Positions 1 to 10,220 of a DNA stretch of 39,412 nucleotides are shown in pieces. The position numbers and the translations under genes are program-made. The stretch is from an uncultured Phycisphaerae bacterium (GTDB lineage: Bacteria > Planctomycetota > Phycisphaerae > UBA1845 > PWPN01): NCBI GenBank assembly GCA_938005315.1, contig CALLOB010000131.1:1-39412 (forward strand). The letters run 5' to 3'. The notes beneath the pieces were generated by a model. That model had not been told where the DNA came from, did no database searches, and saw nothing but the letters and a program-made list of their open reading frames with translations. Positions within the stretch are counted from its first letter, which is position 1, and each line of letters opens with the position of its first letter.

Positions 1-2
1 GG

Positions 3-842
3 GTGCGGGTCTACGTCTGCTCGGCGGCCGTCACCGCCGCCGACCCCGACGTCAGCGAGAACGACTTTCTCCAGCGGATGTGCGACGACGGCATGGAACT
101 GGCCCGCCGGCTGGGCGGCGAGGCCATCGACGTGCAACGGACGATGCGCGACATCCTCCGGAAGGTGCGGGCCGCACGCGACGAGAAGAATCCTCCGACG
201 CTGCACGCTCCCGACGGCATCCATCTGAACGACCTCGGGCAGCTGGCCATGGGCTTTGCGATCCTCAAGGGTCTGGGGGCCCCCGCAGACGTCTCCAGCG
301 TGCGGATCGACGCGGCCGCCGGTCGCGTGCTCGAGGTCGCCGGCTGCGAGGTCTCGAACCTCCAGGCGTCGGCGACCGGCGTCGCCTTCGATCGGCTCGA
401 CGAGGGCCTGCCGCTGAACTTCGGGCCGCTGGGGGCGCTGAACTTCCGCTTCATCCCGATCCCCGAGGAGCTGAACCGCTACATGCTGACGGTCGACGGG
501 CTGTCGCCGGGCGACTACCGACTGACGGTGGACGGCCGGGTGGTGGGCACGTGGCCTCATGATCGCCTGGCCGGCGGGATCAACATCTCCTCGGCCACTC
601 CCGACGGCTGGGAGCCCGGCGGTCCCTGGGACGCCCAGGCGGCCACGCTGTTGCTGCTCACCGAGGCCCGCCACAAGCTGGCCCAATCACTGAAGGTCGC
701 TCCGGGCCACATCGGCGGCAACCCCAACTTTCCGGCCATCGATCGCGACGCGGCGGAGGTCAACCGGCGGCTGGAGGACCTTCAGCGGCTGGTGGCCGGG
801 CCGGTGCGGTACCGTTTCGTGCTGGAGCGTGTGGGACCGTAG
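3..842 (+). CDS. SGNH/GDSL-type hydrolase, C-terminal part (gene runs off the left edge)
   Basis: The frame is open to the left edge of the window, so the true start and the N-terminal Ser block lie outside; the GTG near base 3 is only the first in-frame start-like codon. The visible 279 residues contain a DGIHLNDLGQ stretch, which fits the block V Asp-x-x-His pair of SGNH/GDSL esterases, at about residues 71-80. A C-terminal region of about 170 residues follows, rich in beta-type sequence and ending in a helical segment. Such proteins in planctomycetes usually deacylate polysaccharides or lipids and are often exported, but no signal peptide can be seen here. It converges on the URO-D-like gene, leaving 81 bases between the two stops. 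The family call is fairly safe; the substrate is unknown. Confidence 0.75.
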   Translation: MRVYVCSAAVTAADPDVSENDFLQRMCDDGMELARRLGGEAIDVQRTMRDILRKVRAARDEKNPPTLHAPDGIHLNDLGQLAMGFAILKGLGAPADVSSVRIDAAAGRVLEVAGCEVSNLQASATGVAFDRLDEGLPLNFGPLGALNFRFIPIPEELNRYMLTVDGLSPGDYRLTVDGRVVGTWPHDRLAGGINISSATPDGWEPGGPWDAQAATLLLLTEARHKLAQSLKVAPGHIGGNPNFPAIDRDAAEVNRRLEDLQRLVAGPVRYRFVLERVGP

Positions 843-923
843 TGCGGCGGCCGGGCGGTGAAAAAACCATTGGCGGCTTGAGGGATGCGGGCGGAGGTCG
901 CGTGCCGTCGTGGCCGGAGCGGA

Positions 924-1967
924 TCAGCGGTACAGACCGAACTCCCGCACGGCCTCGAACATCGCCACCACGTTCTCCAGCGGGGTTTCCTCGAGAATGG
1001 TGTCGTGGCTGGCTCCGGCGATATAGCCGCCCCCGGGCATCATGATCTCCAGCACCTCGCGGGTCTTTTCCCTGACGAGCTCGGGCGTGCCGTTGATCAG
1101 CACATGGTGCGAGTCGACGGCCCCGTTGAACACCATCCGGTCGCCGAAATCGGCCTTCAGCCGGCGCAGGTCCATGCCGTGACAGGAAGGCTGCACGGCG
1201 TGCAGGCCGTCCAGCCCGATCTCGATCAGCGAGGGGATCAGGGGCGCGAAGCCGCCGCAGCAGTGCATCATCACCTTCAGGCCGTAGGCGTGGCCGAGGT
1301 CCACAAGCCGCCTGAGTTGCGGAATGAAGAAGCGGCGGAACATGGCCTCGCCGATCAGCGGGCCGGCCTGGCTGCCGAAGTCGTTGCCGAAGAAGAAGAT
1401 GTCGATGACGTCGGCGGCGGCATCGAAGATCCGCCGGCTGGAGGCCGCATAGTAGTCGATCAGATGCCCGAAGAGGGCATCGACCACCTCGGGCTCGTCG
1501 TACATCCGCAGCAGCAGCTCCTCCATGCCCATCAGGTCGATGGCGTCATGCCAGAACGGCGACCAGTCTCCGCCCAGGACGGCGTACTTGCCGTGCCAGG
1601 CGGCGGCCGTCGCCCGGATGCCGGAGGGATCGACCCAGGCCGGGTCGGGCCAGGAATAGTCATGAATCTCGCGGATCCCGGCGCCGGCCAGGGGATGGTG
1701 CATCGGCTGGCCGTAGCCCAAGCCGGTGCGCTGGACGCCGAAGACGGTGGCGTAGGTGGCTCCGGGGGCCAGGTTCACCTGCGGACCGGTCCAGCGGGCC
1801 CACACCCGCCGGAAATCGTCGCCGAAGAACTCCCGCAGCCCCTCGTCGTCCATGTCCAGCACGCGCCGGCACTTGTTCCAGAAACCCTCCGACGCCCCGC
1901 ACCAGCAGGGCACGCGGTCGGGCTCCTGGTGCTCGAAGGCGGTCAGCACGCGCTCGCGGGAGGTCAT
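924..1967 (-). CDS. URO-D-like protein (uroporphyrinogen decarboxylase / cobalamin methyltransferase superfamily)
   Basis: The 347-residue protein has the TIM-barrel pattern of the URO-D superfamily. It opens with MTSRERVLTAFEHQEPDRVP, the usual opening of this family, and later has a block starting at His235-Cys236-Cys237 followed by GGFAPLIPSLIEIGLD. The His-x-Cys pair resembles the zinc ligands of MtaA/MtbA-type methylcobamide:thiol methyltransferases, so a methyl-transfer role is more likely than haem synthesis; this is inference. The ATG was chosen because it overlaps the TGA of the upstream rhamnose mutarotase gene as ATGA, and because the family's opening motif begins there; the longer frame upstream has no family-like sequence. 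URO-D-like genes of this kind are common in planctomycete sugar-utilisation loci, where their role is not settled. Confidence 0.85.
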   Translation of the reverse strand: MTSRERVLTAFEHQEPDRVPCWCGASEGFWNKCRRVLDMDDEGLREFFGDDFRRVWARWTGPQVNLAPGATYATVFGVQRTGLGYGQPMHHPLAGAGIREIHDYSWPDPAWVDPSGIRATAAAWHGKYAVLGGDWSPFWHDAIDLMGMEELLLRMYDEPEVVDALFGHLIDYYAASSRRIFDAAADVIDIFFFGNDFGSQAGPLIGEAMFRRFFIPQLRRLVDLGHAYGLKVMMHCCGGFAPLIPSLIEIGLDGLHAVQPSCHGMDLRRLKADFGDRMVFNGAVDSHHVLINGTPELVREKTREVLEIMMPGGGYIAGASHDTILEETPLENVVAMFEAVREFGLYR

Positions 1968-2287
1968 GCGCAATGGAACACCTCCTCCATCCGGGCCCAC
2001 CACTCGCCGGGCGCGCGTGTGTCCAGCGGCTCCTGGCAGGGGATGCAGAGCTTCCACCACTCCTGCGTGACCGGATCGGCGGCCATTTTCGCCATGTCGG
2101 CGGCGAAATCGTCGCCGTGGTATTCGAAGTAGCTGAACAGCCAGCCGTCCTTGTGGTAGATCGAGTAGTTGCGGATGTTGCAGGCGGTGATCATCCGCAG
2201 GACGTCCGGCCAGGGCTCCGCATGCAGGCGCTTGTACTCCTCGAGCTTCTCGGGCCTGACCCTGATGACCATTCCGTAGCGTTCCAT
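1964..2287 (-). CDS. rhaM: L-rhamnose mutarotase family protein (RhaM/RhaU)
   Basis: This 107-residue protein matches the size and pattern of L-rhamnose mutarotase, a small dimeric alpha/beta-barrel enzyme that interconverts the alpha and beta anomers of L-rhamnose in the cytoplasm. Visible family features are the start MERYGMVIRVRPEKLEEYK, the IRNYSIYHKDGWLFSYFEY block, and a late tryptophan-rich WWKLCIPCQEP segment. The ATG at 2287 is preceded by AGGAG at a 7-base spacing. The gene overlaps the following URO-D-like gene by four bases (ATGA), which suggests translational coupling. No other rhamnose catabolic gene (isomerase, kinase, aldolase) is in the window, so the sugar handled could be rhamnose or a related 6-deoxy sugar. 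Confidence 0.88.
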   Translation of the reverse strand: MERYGMVIRVRPEKLEEYKRLHAEPWPDVLRMITACNIRNYSIYHKDGWLFSYFEYHGDDFAADMAKMAADPVTQEWWKLCIPCQEPLDTRAPGEWWARMEEVFHCA

Positions 2288-2412
2288 GGCGGGGCTCCTG
2301 TCCATCGGGCCTTGGGCGCGCCGCCCACCCCCTGCGCGCCGAAGTGGAGGCAAAGTCAGCATAACCGCCGCGTCCGAGGGGTCAAAGTCGCCCGGGGAGG
2401 CGGGCACCGGGC

Positions 2413-4344
2413 TCACGAGCCCGGGGCGGTCGCGGGGACGAAGACCGGCGGCGGGCCGTCGAGCCAGCGAATCTGCTGCCGGCGGGTCTTGCGGCTGTTG
2501 AACAGCTCCAGCACCGCCCGTCGCTGGGCGTCGTCGAGCCGGGCCACGCCCTTGTCGTCCAGCCAGCCGTTGGTCGTCGCCACGGGTGCCCCGTAGTGCT
2601 CGACGCCGAAGCGGGTGTAGTCCAGGTGCGTCACCGCCTGCCAGTTGCAGGACCACAGCACGTTGCGGTAGTTGGGGAACAGGCCGTAGGGCCACACGGA
2701 CGGCCGGGAATGCGAGTCCTGGTAGCAGCCGTGGGCCATGATCGCATACGGCGGCACGTCCAGCCAGAAAGACTTGTCGTCGAAGGTCATGCCGATGCAG
2801 TCGCTGGCCAGAAAGGCCAGGTCGGCGCGGCGGGCGGTCGTGGTTCGAGTCAGTTCGGCGACCAGGCGCATGAAGTGCGCAGCGGCATAATCGGGTTTCG
2901 GCGTCGCGCCGACCGCGCCATCACGGATCATGAAGGTTTCATCCCAGACCAGGGCGTCGATCTCGTCGCCGTACTCGGCCAGCAGGGCCTTGAGGTAATC
3001 CAGGTACCAGCGGCGCACCTCCGGGTGCGCCGGATTCTGGCAGGCGCTGCGGCCACGGGTGTCCGGGCCCTGCCAGCCGCCCCAGTAAAGGATTTTCTCC
3101 TCGGAAAAACCGCGGGCGCCTTCGCAGGTCGTCAGGCCGTCGGCGAAGTACAGGGCGACACGCAACCCCCGGTCTCGAGCGTAGCGGATCCGCCGGTGCA
3201 TCTCGGCGCGGGTCAGGGGCACCGGGACGGACGTGGGGAAGCCCTTGTCCTTGAAGGCCTCGGCGCTGGGGAAGGCGGTCCAGGCCTCGTCCAGCCGGCC
3301 GGCGGCGGCGTCGAAGGTGTAATCGCCGACCAGCCCGTACCAGCCGTGAAGGGTGAAGAGAATCTTCGAGCGGTCCTCGCGGGGGACGAGGCGTTCGACG
3401 GCGTCGATATCCTCGAACCAGCCGGCGCCGCCGTGGCTGAAGTAGTCGTAGTGCTGCCAGGCGATGTCGTGCAGCCACGAAGGGCCCGGGGGCACGTCGG
3501 CCAGGGCGGTGGCGTACCAGGCGTCCATGGCCTGTTCGGGCCCGCCAGCGTGGATCACCGTCCAGCAGGTACGGGTGGAAGGCGCATCCAGCGGCACCCT
3601 GCCGCCCTGATAGACCCAGCGGAAATCGCCGGCGTTTCCGGCGGCCGGATCCGGCAGACGCAGGCAGGCGCCGAAGAACGGATCGGCCGCATGCGTCAGG
3701 CGCACGGTCGGCGTTCCCCCCGCATGACTGAGCATGGGAATGGCCAGGTGCTCGCCGGGTTCGACGGGCGGGGGTACGTCGCCGGCCAGCGGCCAGATCC
3801 ACCTGTGGCCGGCAGCCTGATCCAGCGTGTGGCCCCGGCCGTCCTTGCGCGGGACGAAGACACGCTGCCCTTCGGCCGGCGGAGCCAGCACGTTGCCCAG
3901 CGACAACACGACGTCGGCCACGACCGGCCCCTCCTCCGGCGCGATCGTGACCGCGCGGCGCAGGACCGTGCCGACGGCCTGCTGCGTCAGCGCGATCTCG
4001 TAGCGCACGCGAAAGGCCGGCGGGCCGTCGACCTGGTATTCGAACACCGCCCCGTCCGCGGAGGCGGAGGAGCGGACATTCGCGGCGGGCACGGTCGCCA
4101 CGGGCACCGCCCCGTCCCATCGGCGGGCCGGGTCATCCGGCGCGGTCCCGATAGCCGGCAGGCCGCCGGAGCCGCCGACCACCAGCTGGCGGCCGGCCTG
4201 GTCGGACAGGCTCAGGATGCGCCCGGCGGGATCCAGGCGCATCGTCCAGTCGCCCCGGCGGATGGTCAGATCGTCCGCCAGGACGCCGCCGGCGTGCAGG
4301 CAGGTCGCAACGACGAAGACCGAGAAGAACGCCAGGCTTCGCAT
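2413..4344 (-). CDS. Secreted glycoside hydrolase-like protein with TIM-barrel features
   Basis: The 643-residue protein begins with a clear Sec signal peptide (MRSLAFFSVFVVATCLHAGG, cleavage likely near residue 23). Residues of roughly 25-280 look like a beta-sandwich substrate domain. Residues of about 300-560 read like an alpha-galactosidase-type TIM barrel, with RDRGLRVALYFADG, WYLDYLKALLAEYGDEI and ALVWDETFM; Asp468 and Glu469 in the last motif are candidate catalytic residues. I cannot assign a GH family by eye. The ATG follows a strong GGGGAGGAAGAATC leader. It lies 67 bases downstream of the ABC permease gene on the same strand and may be cotranscribed with it. It probably acts on a polysaccharide in the periplasm or outside the cell. 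Confidence 0.7.
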   Translation of the reverse strand: MRSLAFFSVFVVATCLHAGGVLADDLTIRRGDWTMRLDPAGRILSLSDQAGRQLVVGGSGGLPAIGTAPDDPARRWDGAVPVATVPAANVRSSASADGAVFEYQVDGPPAFRVRYEIALTQQAVGTVLRRAVTIAPEEGPVVADVVLSLGNVLAPPAEGQRVFVPRKDGRGHTLDQAAGHRWIWPLAGDVPPPVEPGEHLAIPMLSHAGGTPTVRLTHAADPFFGACLRLPDPAAGNAGDFRWVYQGGRVPLDAPSTRTCWTVIHAGGPEQAMDAWYATALADVPPGPSWLHDIAWQHYDYFSHGGAGWFEDIDAVERLVPREDRSKILFTLHGWYGLVGDYTFDAAAGRLDEAWTAFPSAEAFKDKGFPTSVPVPLTRAEMHRRIRYARDRGLRVALYFADGLTTCEGARGFSEEKILYWGGWQGPDTRGRSACQNPAHPEVRRWYLDYLKALLAEYGDEIDALVWDETFMIRDGAVGATPKPDYAAAHFMRLVAELTRTTTARRADLAFLASDCIGMTFDDKSFWLDVPPYAIMAHGCYQDSHSRPSVWPYGLFPNYRNVLWSCNWQAVTHLDYTRFGVEHYGAPVATTNGWLDDKGVARLDDAQRRAVLELFNSRKTRRQQIRWLDGPPPVFVPATAPGS

Positions 4345-4411
4345 GATTCTTCCTCCCCGGCCGTCGGCACGCGTTCCGAGGCCGCATCAGGGGCCGGCAC
4401 ACGCCGGCCGT

Positions 4412-5290
4412 TCAGACGTTGTCGGCGAACAGTCGCTTCATCCGGCCGAAGAACCAGTAGCCGGCGAAAAACATGACCGGGGCCATGACAAGAACGCCCC
4501 AGAAGATTCCTCCGCGCGGAAAATGGCCGCCGACCGAGCCTTCGCGGGCGCCCATCAGGCATTCCTGATAGGCGATCAGCAGGTAGTACAGCGGGTTGAT
4601 GCCCATGAAGGGGCGCAGCGGCTCGGGGACCATCTCGATCGACCAGGCGATGGGGCTGACCATCATCAGCATGAGGATGACCACGCCCACGATGTTCTGG
4701 AGGTCGCGGAAGTAGACGTTCAGGCTCGAGAGAATCCAGATCAGGCCGATGGTGAACATGATCTGCAGCGGCCAGATCACCAGCACCAGCAGGGCCCAGG
4801 GCCGGAGGTGGCCGACCGCGGCCACGGCGATCAGCAGCAGAAACGTACCGACGACCTGGGTGCACTGGCTGGTCAGCACGGCACGGACGGGAATCAGCTC
4901 AATCGGAAAGAGCGTGTTCTTGATCAGCGACGCGTTGGCGGTCACGCAGGACACGCCGCTGGAAAGCCCCTCGGAGAAGCCCAGGAACGGGATCAGCCCG
5001 CAGAAGATGAAGACGATGTACTCGGTGGTGCCGCCGAGGTTGAAGCGGATGCGGAAGACCGATCCGTAGATCAGGGCGTAGATTCCCAGAAACAGCAGCG
5101 GGTACATCACCAGCCAGGTCAGGCCCAGCACCGAGCCGGCGTAGCGTCCGCGGATGTCGTTCCAGCACACCCGCCAGAGGATCAGCCGGTGGGACCAGAT
5201 GAGCCTGAAGGGATCGCCCAGCCGCCTGAGAGTCATGCCCGTCCCCGGAAGAGCGCGTCCCCGCAGCATCGCCCGCGGGTCGGCAGTCAT
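4412..5290 (-). CDS. ABC-2 type polysaccharide/polyol-phosphate export permease
   Basis: The 292-residue integral membrane protein has six predicted hydrophobic segments and the features of Wzm/KpsM/TagG-type permeases. The N-terminal LIWSHRLILWRVCWNDIRGRYAGS cytosolic stretch precedes the first helix, and there are conserved SPIAW and NPLYY-type motifs near the C-terminal helices. Such permeases pair with an ATPase (Wzt/KpsT) to export lipid-linked O-antigen, capsule or teichoic-acid-like chains across the inner membrane. No ATPase gene is next to it here, which is unusual, since the two are normally adjacent. A TTGACA-17-TATCAC promoter lies about 55 bases upstream, so it starts a transcription unit, perhaps followed by the glycosidase-like gene. 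Confidence 0.88.
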   Translation of the reverse strand: MTADPRAMLRGRALPGTGMTLRRLGDPFRLIWSHRLILWRVCWNDIRGRYAGSVLGLTWLVMYPLLFLGIYALIYGSVFRIRFNLGGTTEYIVFIFCGLIPFLGFSEGLSSGVSCVTANASLIKNTLFPIELIPVRAVLTSQCTQVVGTFLLLIAVAAVGHLRPWALLVLVIWPLQIMFTIGLIWILSSLNVYFRDLQNIVGVVILMLMMVSPIAWSIEMVPEPLRPFMGINPLYYLLIAYQECLMGAREGSVGGHFPRGGIFWGVLVMAPVMFFAGYWFFGRMKRLFADNV

Positions 5291-5344
5291 CGAGCGGCCT
5301 TCGCCGGCGAATCGGCCGGCCGGCCGGTCCGTTCACGGCCGGCG

Positions 5345-5373
5345 GTGATAGGGAATGCCGGCGGAATTGTCAA
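5345..5373 (-). promoter_or_regulatory. Sigma70-type promoter for the ABC permease gene
   Basis: On the minus strand a perfect -35 box TTGACA (5373-5368) is followed after 17 bases by TATCAC (5350-5345). Transcription would start near 5338, giving a leader of about 48 bases before the ATG at 5290. The element sits in the gap behind the last gene of the oxidase cluster, so it separates the two units. Confidence 0.6.
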
Positions 5374-5452
5374 GACACGGCGCGTCCCGGCGGACGCTGC
5401 GGCGGTCGCGGCACCGCGAGAACGAATCGGCGCGGATGGCCGCGGAACGCAC

Positions 5453-6043
5453 TCAGCGCAGCATCAGCAGCGTGGCGAACATCACCAGCCACACGACGTC
5501 CAGAAAGTGCCAGTAGGTCGCGCAGCGGCGGACGCCGGCATGGTTGTCCGGGCCGTAGGCTCCCCGGTACGATCGCGCGGCGGTGATCAGCAGCGGCACC
5601 AGCCCGCCGACCACATGAGCGGCGTGCAGGGCGACCAGCAGCACCACCAGGCCGTAGAGAGGCATGTTGTCGGCGCGGGCGGCCCGGTGAGCCTGGAGCA
5701 GCAGCAGGAGGGCGGGGGCCTGGACGGCCACGAAGGCGGCGGCCAGCAGAACCGCGGCCGTCAGCCACGTCCGCAGTCCGCCGGAACGGCCGGCGCGGGC
5801 CGCGGACACCCCGCGTTGCATCGCCAGGCTGCAGAAGATCATCAAAGCGGTGCTGACCCACAGCCCGGCCGGGAGGGTCAGGCTGCCGAGGGGCGGGGCA
5901 TTGGGGCTTCGCGTGCGGATCAGCACGAAGGCGATCATCGCCGCCGCGAACAGCATGGTCAGCGAGGCCAGGAACAGCGTCAGGCCGAGCTTCGCGGCGT
6001 CCCGGCCGGGAGGTGCGGCGTCCGGAGGGGCGAGGGCGTTCAT
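5453..6043 (-). CDS. Cytochrome c oxidase subunit III-like protein (second copy)
   Basis: This 196-residue membrane protein has five hydrophobic helices and the pattern of haem-copper oxidase subunit III: an N-terminal KLGLTLFLASLTMLFAAAM helix, LLALHAAHVVGG-type histidine-rich helix in the middle (here LVALHAAHVVGG) and a final YWHFLDVVWLVMF helix. It is the last gene of the act-cox cluster, 70 bases after subunit IV, with GGGAGA eight bases before its ATG. A more canonical subunit III is encoded three genes earlier, so the cluster carries two related proteins. They could form a split or doubled subunit III in the A2-type oxidase, or this one could serve another oxidase assembly. Confidence 0.85.
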   Translation of the reverse strand: MNALAPPDAAPPGRDAAKLGLTLFLASLTMLFAAAMIAFVLIRTRSPNAPPLGSLTLPAGLWVSTALMIFCSLAMQRGVSAARAGRSGGLRTWLTAAVLLAAAFVAVQAPALLLLLQAHRAARADNMPLYGLVVLLVALHAAHVVGGLVPLLITAARSYRGAYGPDNHAGVRRCATYWHFLDVVWLVMFATLLMLR

Positions 6044-6113
6044 CGGGGGGTCTCCCGCAAGGCAGAAGGGGCCGGGGATGTCGCAGCCCGGCCGTGATGT
6101 GCCGGAGGACGGA

Positions 6114-6479
6114 TCATGACGGTGCGACTCTCACGTTCGGGGGCACCTCGAAGCTCTCCTGGTAGGCGGCCGTGTCCATCAGCGCGATGGAGATGAAGAT
6201 GGTGACGAACAGCAGGGCCGCCACCAGCACGATGGCGTTGAAGGGGCTGTCGTAGCGCAAGTGCATGAAGTACAGGGCCACCAGCGCGGCCTTGGCCGTG
6301 GCGATCAGCAGGGCCAGCCAGACGTTGAACCAGCCCAGGTCGAGCCGCGTCACCGCGACGGTCGCCACGGTAAGTACCATCAGACCTGCCCAGACCGCGG
6401 CCAGCACCGGCAGCGGCACCACATGCCCGACGGCCGGATGCGGCGGGGCGGAGTTCCGGGATGTCGCCGTGTCGCTCAT
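6114..6479 (-). CDS. coxD: Cytochrome c oxidase subunit IV (small membrane subunit)
   Basis: The 121-residue protein has three hydrophobic helices. They include VWAGLMVLTVATVAVTRLDL, then WLALLIATAKAALVALYFMHL with the Lys and Tyr-Phe-Met-His-Leu sequence typical of prokaryotic subunit IV (CyoD/CtaF-like), and LVAALLFVTIFISIALMD. Subunit IV is a small structural subunit of haem-copper oxidases that probably stabilises the core in the inner membrane. The gene lies 21 bases after the first subunit III gene and has a GAGAGG leader before its ATG. A short Pro-rich tail ends the protein. Position and sequence both fit well. Confidence 0.87.
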   Translation of the reverse strand: MSDTATSRNSAPPHPAVGHVVPLPVLAAVWAGLMVLTVATVAVTRLDLGWFNVWLALLIATAKAALVALYFMHLRYDSPFNAIVLVAALLFVTIFISIALMDTAAYQESFEVPPNVRVAPS

Positions 6480-6500
6480 GTCGCCTCTCGCGTGCCCGGC

Positions 6501-7415
6501 TCAATGAATCAGGTAGAGCAGCGGGAACAGGAAGATCCAGATCAGGTCCACCAGGTGCCAGTACAGGCCGACGAAATCCACCGGCGTGTAATAGGCGCTG
6601 CTGAAGGCTCCGCCGGCGGCGCGGGCCATGATCCAGCCGATCAGGCCCAGGCCGACGATCACGTGCAGCCCGTGCAGGCCGGTCATCAGGAAATAGCAGC
6701 TGAAGAACAGGTGCACGTTCCGCGGTTCGCGGGCGGCGTGCTCCTCGTGCGCGCCTACGGGGTCCAGGGCCAGTCCCGGCGGGCCGATGGCCGAGGGCGC
6801 GATCCGCGGGGTGTCGGGGTCGGCGACGGCGGATGCCGTGGCCGGCGCAGCCGCTGCAGGCTGGCCGACGGTCGCGGCGCCGGCGTCGGTTGCGCCGGCC
6901 GGTTGTGCGGGCGTCGGGGCCGCTGACGGCGTTGCGGTCCGGCCGGCCGACGCGGCCGAGCCGTGGTCATGGTCTTTCGGCGCGTACGAACGGCCCCACA
7001 GCAGGCCGTGCTCCCACTTGGACCTGTATTCGACGTACTTGATGCCCAGAAAGCCCAGTCCGCCCAGCAACGTCAGGGCCAGGCAGACGACCGTGGCCCG
7101 GCGGCGGTCGAGCTGGGCGTTGCGGACCGCCAGAGCCATGGTGAAGCTGCTGCAGATGAGGATCAGTGTGTTGACCCCGCCGAGGGTCCTGTCCAGGTAA
7201 CGGTGGGCGTAGGCGAAGATCTCCGGGTGGTTGGACCGGTAGACCGCATACGCGCAGAACAGCCCGCCGAACATCAGGATCTCGGTGGCCAGAAACACCC
7301 ACATGCCCAGCTTGCCGGATTCGAACTGCTGGGCCGGCGTGGCGTAGTGGTGAGCCAGGTGCGGCGGATGCTCGCCGTGGAGGTCGCGGGGATGGGCGGC
7401 GTGTGCGTGGTTCAT
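6501..7415 (-). CDS. coxC: Cytochrome c oxidase subunit III with a long Ala/Pro-rich insertion
   Basis: The 304-residue protein starts [15 protein letters not shown], a His-rich tail, then shows the canonical subunit III opening [20 protein letters not shown] and ends with [19 protein letters not shown], the last-helix motif of the family. The normal size is about 200 residues. The excess is a low-complexity stretch of about 75 residues between the hydrophilic loop after the second pair of helices (residue 147 on) and [20 protein letters not shown]. It is rich in Ala, Pro, Thr and Gly and should be an exposed loop or linker. The frame stays open through it. The ATG lies 13 bases after the end of coxA; codons upstream belong to the coxA region in another frame. 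Confidence 0.9.
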   Translation of the reverse strand: MNHAHAAHPRDLHGEHPPHLAHHYATPAQQFESGKLGMWVFLATEILMFGGLFCAYAVYRSNHPEIFAYAHRYLDRTLGGVNTLILICSSFTMALAVRNAQLDRRRATVVCLALTLLGGLGFLGIKYVEYRSKWEHGLLWGRSYAPKDHDHGSAASAGRTATPSAAPTPAQPAGATDAGAATVGQPAAAAPATASAVADPDTPRIAPSAIGPPGLALDPVGAHEEHAAREPRNVHLFFSCYFLMTGLHGLHVIVGLGLIGWIMARAAGGAFSSAYYTPVDFVGLYWHLVDLIWIFLFPLLYLIH

Positions 7416-7428
7416 GCCTGTTGCTGCC

Positions 7429-9119
<1,691 letters not shown>

Positions 9120-9123
<4 letters not shown>

Positions 9124-10199
9124 CGGGCACCTCCCTTGTCCGGCGCGGAGGCCGGCGACGTGGCGGCCGCCGGCAGGTCCGCCTCGGACCTGTATCGGTC
9201 GCTGAGCGACTTGAGCCAGGCGATGATCGCGGGGATGTCGTTGTCGCGGACCTGCCCGCGGTATCCGGGCATGGCCACGCCGGCGTAGCCGGCGACGATG
9301 CGGGCGCCCGGCTCGTAGATCGACTCGCGGACGTAGTCCTCGGCGGTGTAGCCCTCGCCGAGCAGATCCGCCAGCCGCCGGCCGTCGGCGAAGGCCCGGC
9401 GGCCCTCGACGATCTCGTCCCAGGCGTTGCGGAACGACGGGCCGATCACCCGGCTGCCGTCGATCGAGTGGCACTGCCGGCAGCCGCGCTGCTCGTAGAG
9501 CTGGGCCCCGCGCTGCACCGGCGCGATCCGCCCCTCCCACCTGGAGGCCTCCTCCAGCCAGCGCTGGAAGCCGGCCGCGTCGTGCACGTAGACCTTGGCG
9601 ACCATGGCCGAGTGGCTGGTGCCGCAGTATTCGGCGCAGAACAGGTCGTAGCCCTCGGTGTCGTTGACCTTCGTGGCCTCGAACCACATCCGGTTGAACC
9701 GGCCGGGCACGCAGTCCTTCTTGATGCGGAAGGCCGGGATGTACAGGCTGTGGATCACGTCCTGGCTGGTCAGCGTCAGCCGCACCGGCCGGTCCACGGG
9801 CACGTGCAGGTTGGCATCCACGTGGCCGTTGGGGTAAGTGAACGCCCAGGCCCACTTGAAGGCCGTCACGGTGATGTCCAGCGCGTTGGCCGGCGGCGTG
9901 GCCATATCCATGTAGCCTTTCAGGCCGAAGACGAAGATCAGCACCACCAGAATGGCCGGGATGATCGTCCAGGTGAGTTCCAGCGCGGTGTTGTGGCTGG
10001 CCGACGGGGCCGGGATCCGGCCGTCCCGTCGCCGGTAACGGACCACGAACAGCACCATCAGCACGGTGATCAGGGCGAAGAAGAACGTCGCGATCGCCAG
10101 AATGAAGTAGAACAGCCGGTCCACGCGGAACGCGTAGGTGGACGCGTCGGTGGGCATCCAGAAGGAGTCGCCGAACTGTGCGAGCACGCTGGCGATCAT
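9120..10199 (-). CDS. coxB: Cytochrome c oxidase subunit II with fused cytochrome c (caa3 type)
   Basis: This subunit takes electrons at the CuA site and passes them to subunit I. The 359-residue protein has two N-terminal membrane helices (about residues 28-55 and 75-95), a cupredoxin domain with CuA ligands His150, Cys188, Cys192, His196 and Met199 ([12 protein letters not shown]), and a C-terminal class I cytochrome c domain with CRQCH at 240-244 and a likely Met ligand in AMPGYRG. That fusion defines a caa3 oxidase. There is no obvious cleaved signal peptide; the N-terminus is short before the first helix. It overlaps coxA by four bases and follows the SCO gene by 21 bases. Confidence 0.97.
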
Positions 10200-10220
10200 G
10201 ATTCCTCGCGCGCAAGCCGG

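Noticed and set aside
861..866. Six-base A run as terminator of the URO-D-like gene
   Set aside because: On the minus strand it reads as T6, but no stable hairpin precedes it directly.
2838..2860. tRNA-like GGTTCGAGTC stretch
   Set aside because: It lies inside a coding gene and lacks cloverleaf partners on either side.
2596..4476. Long plus-strand open frame opposite the glycosidase-like gene
   Set aside because: It is a shadow of the high-GC gene on the other strand; its protein has no domain-like sequence, and the same pattern recurs opposite most genes.
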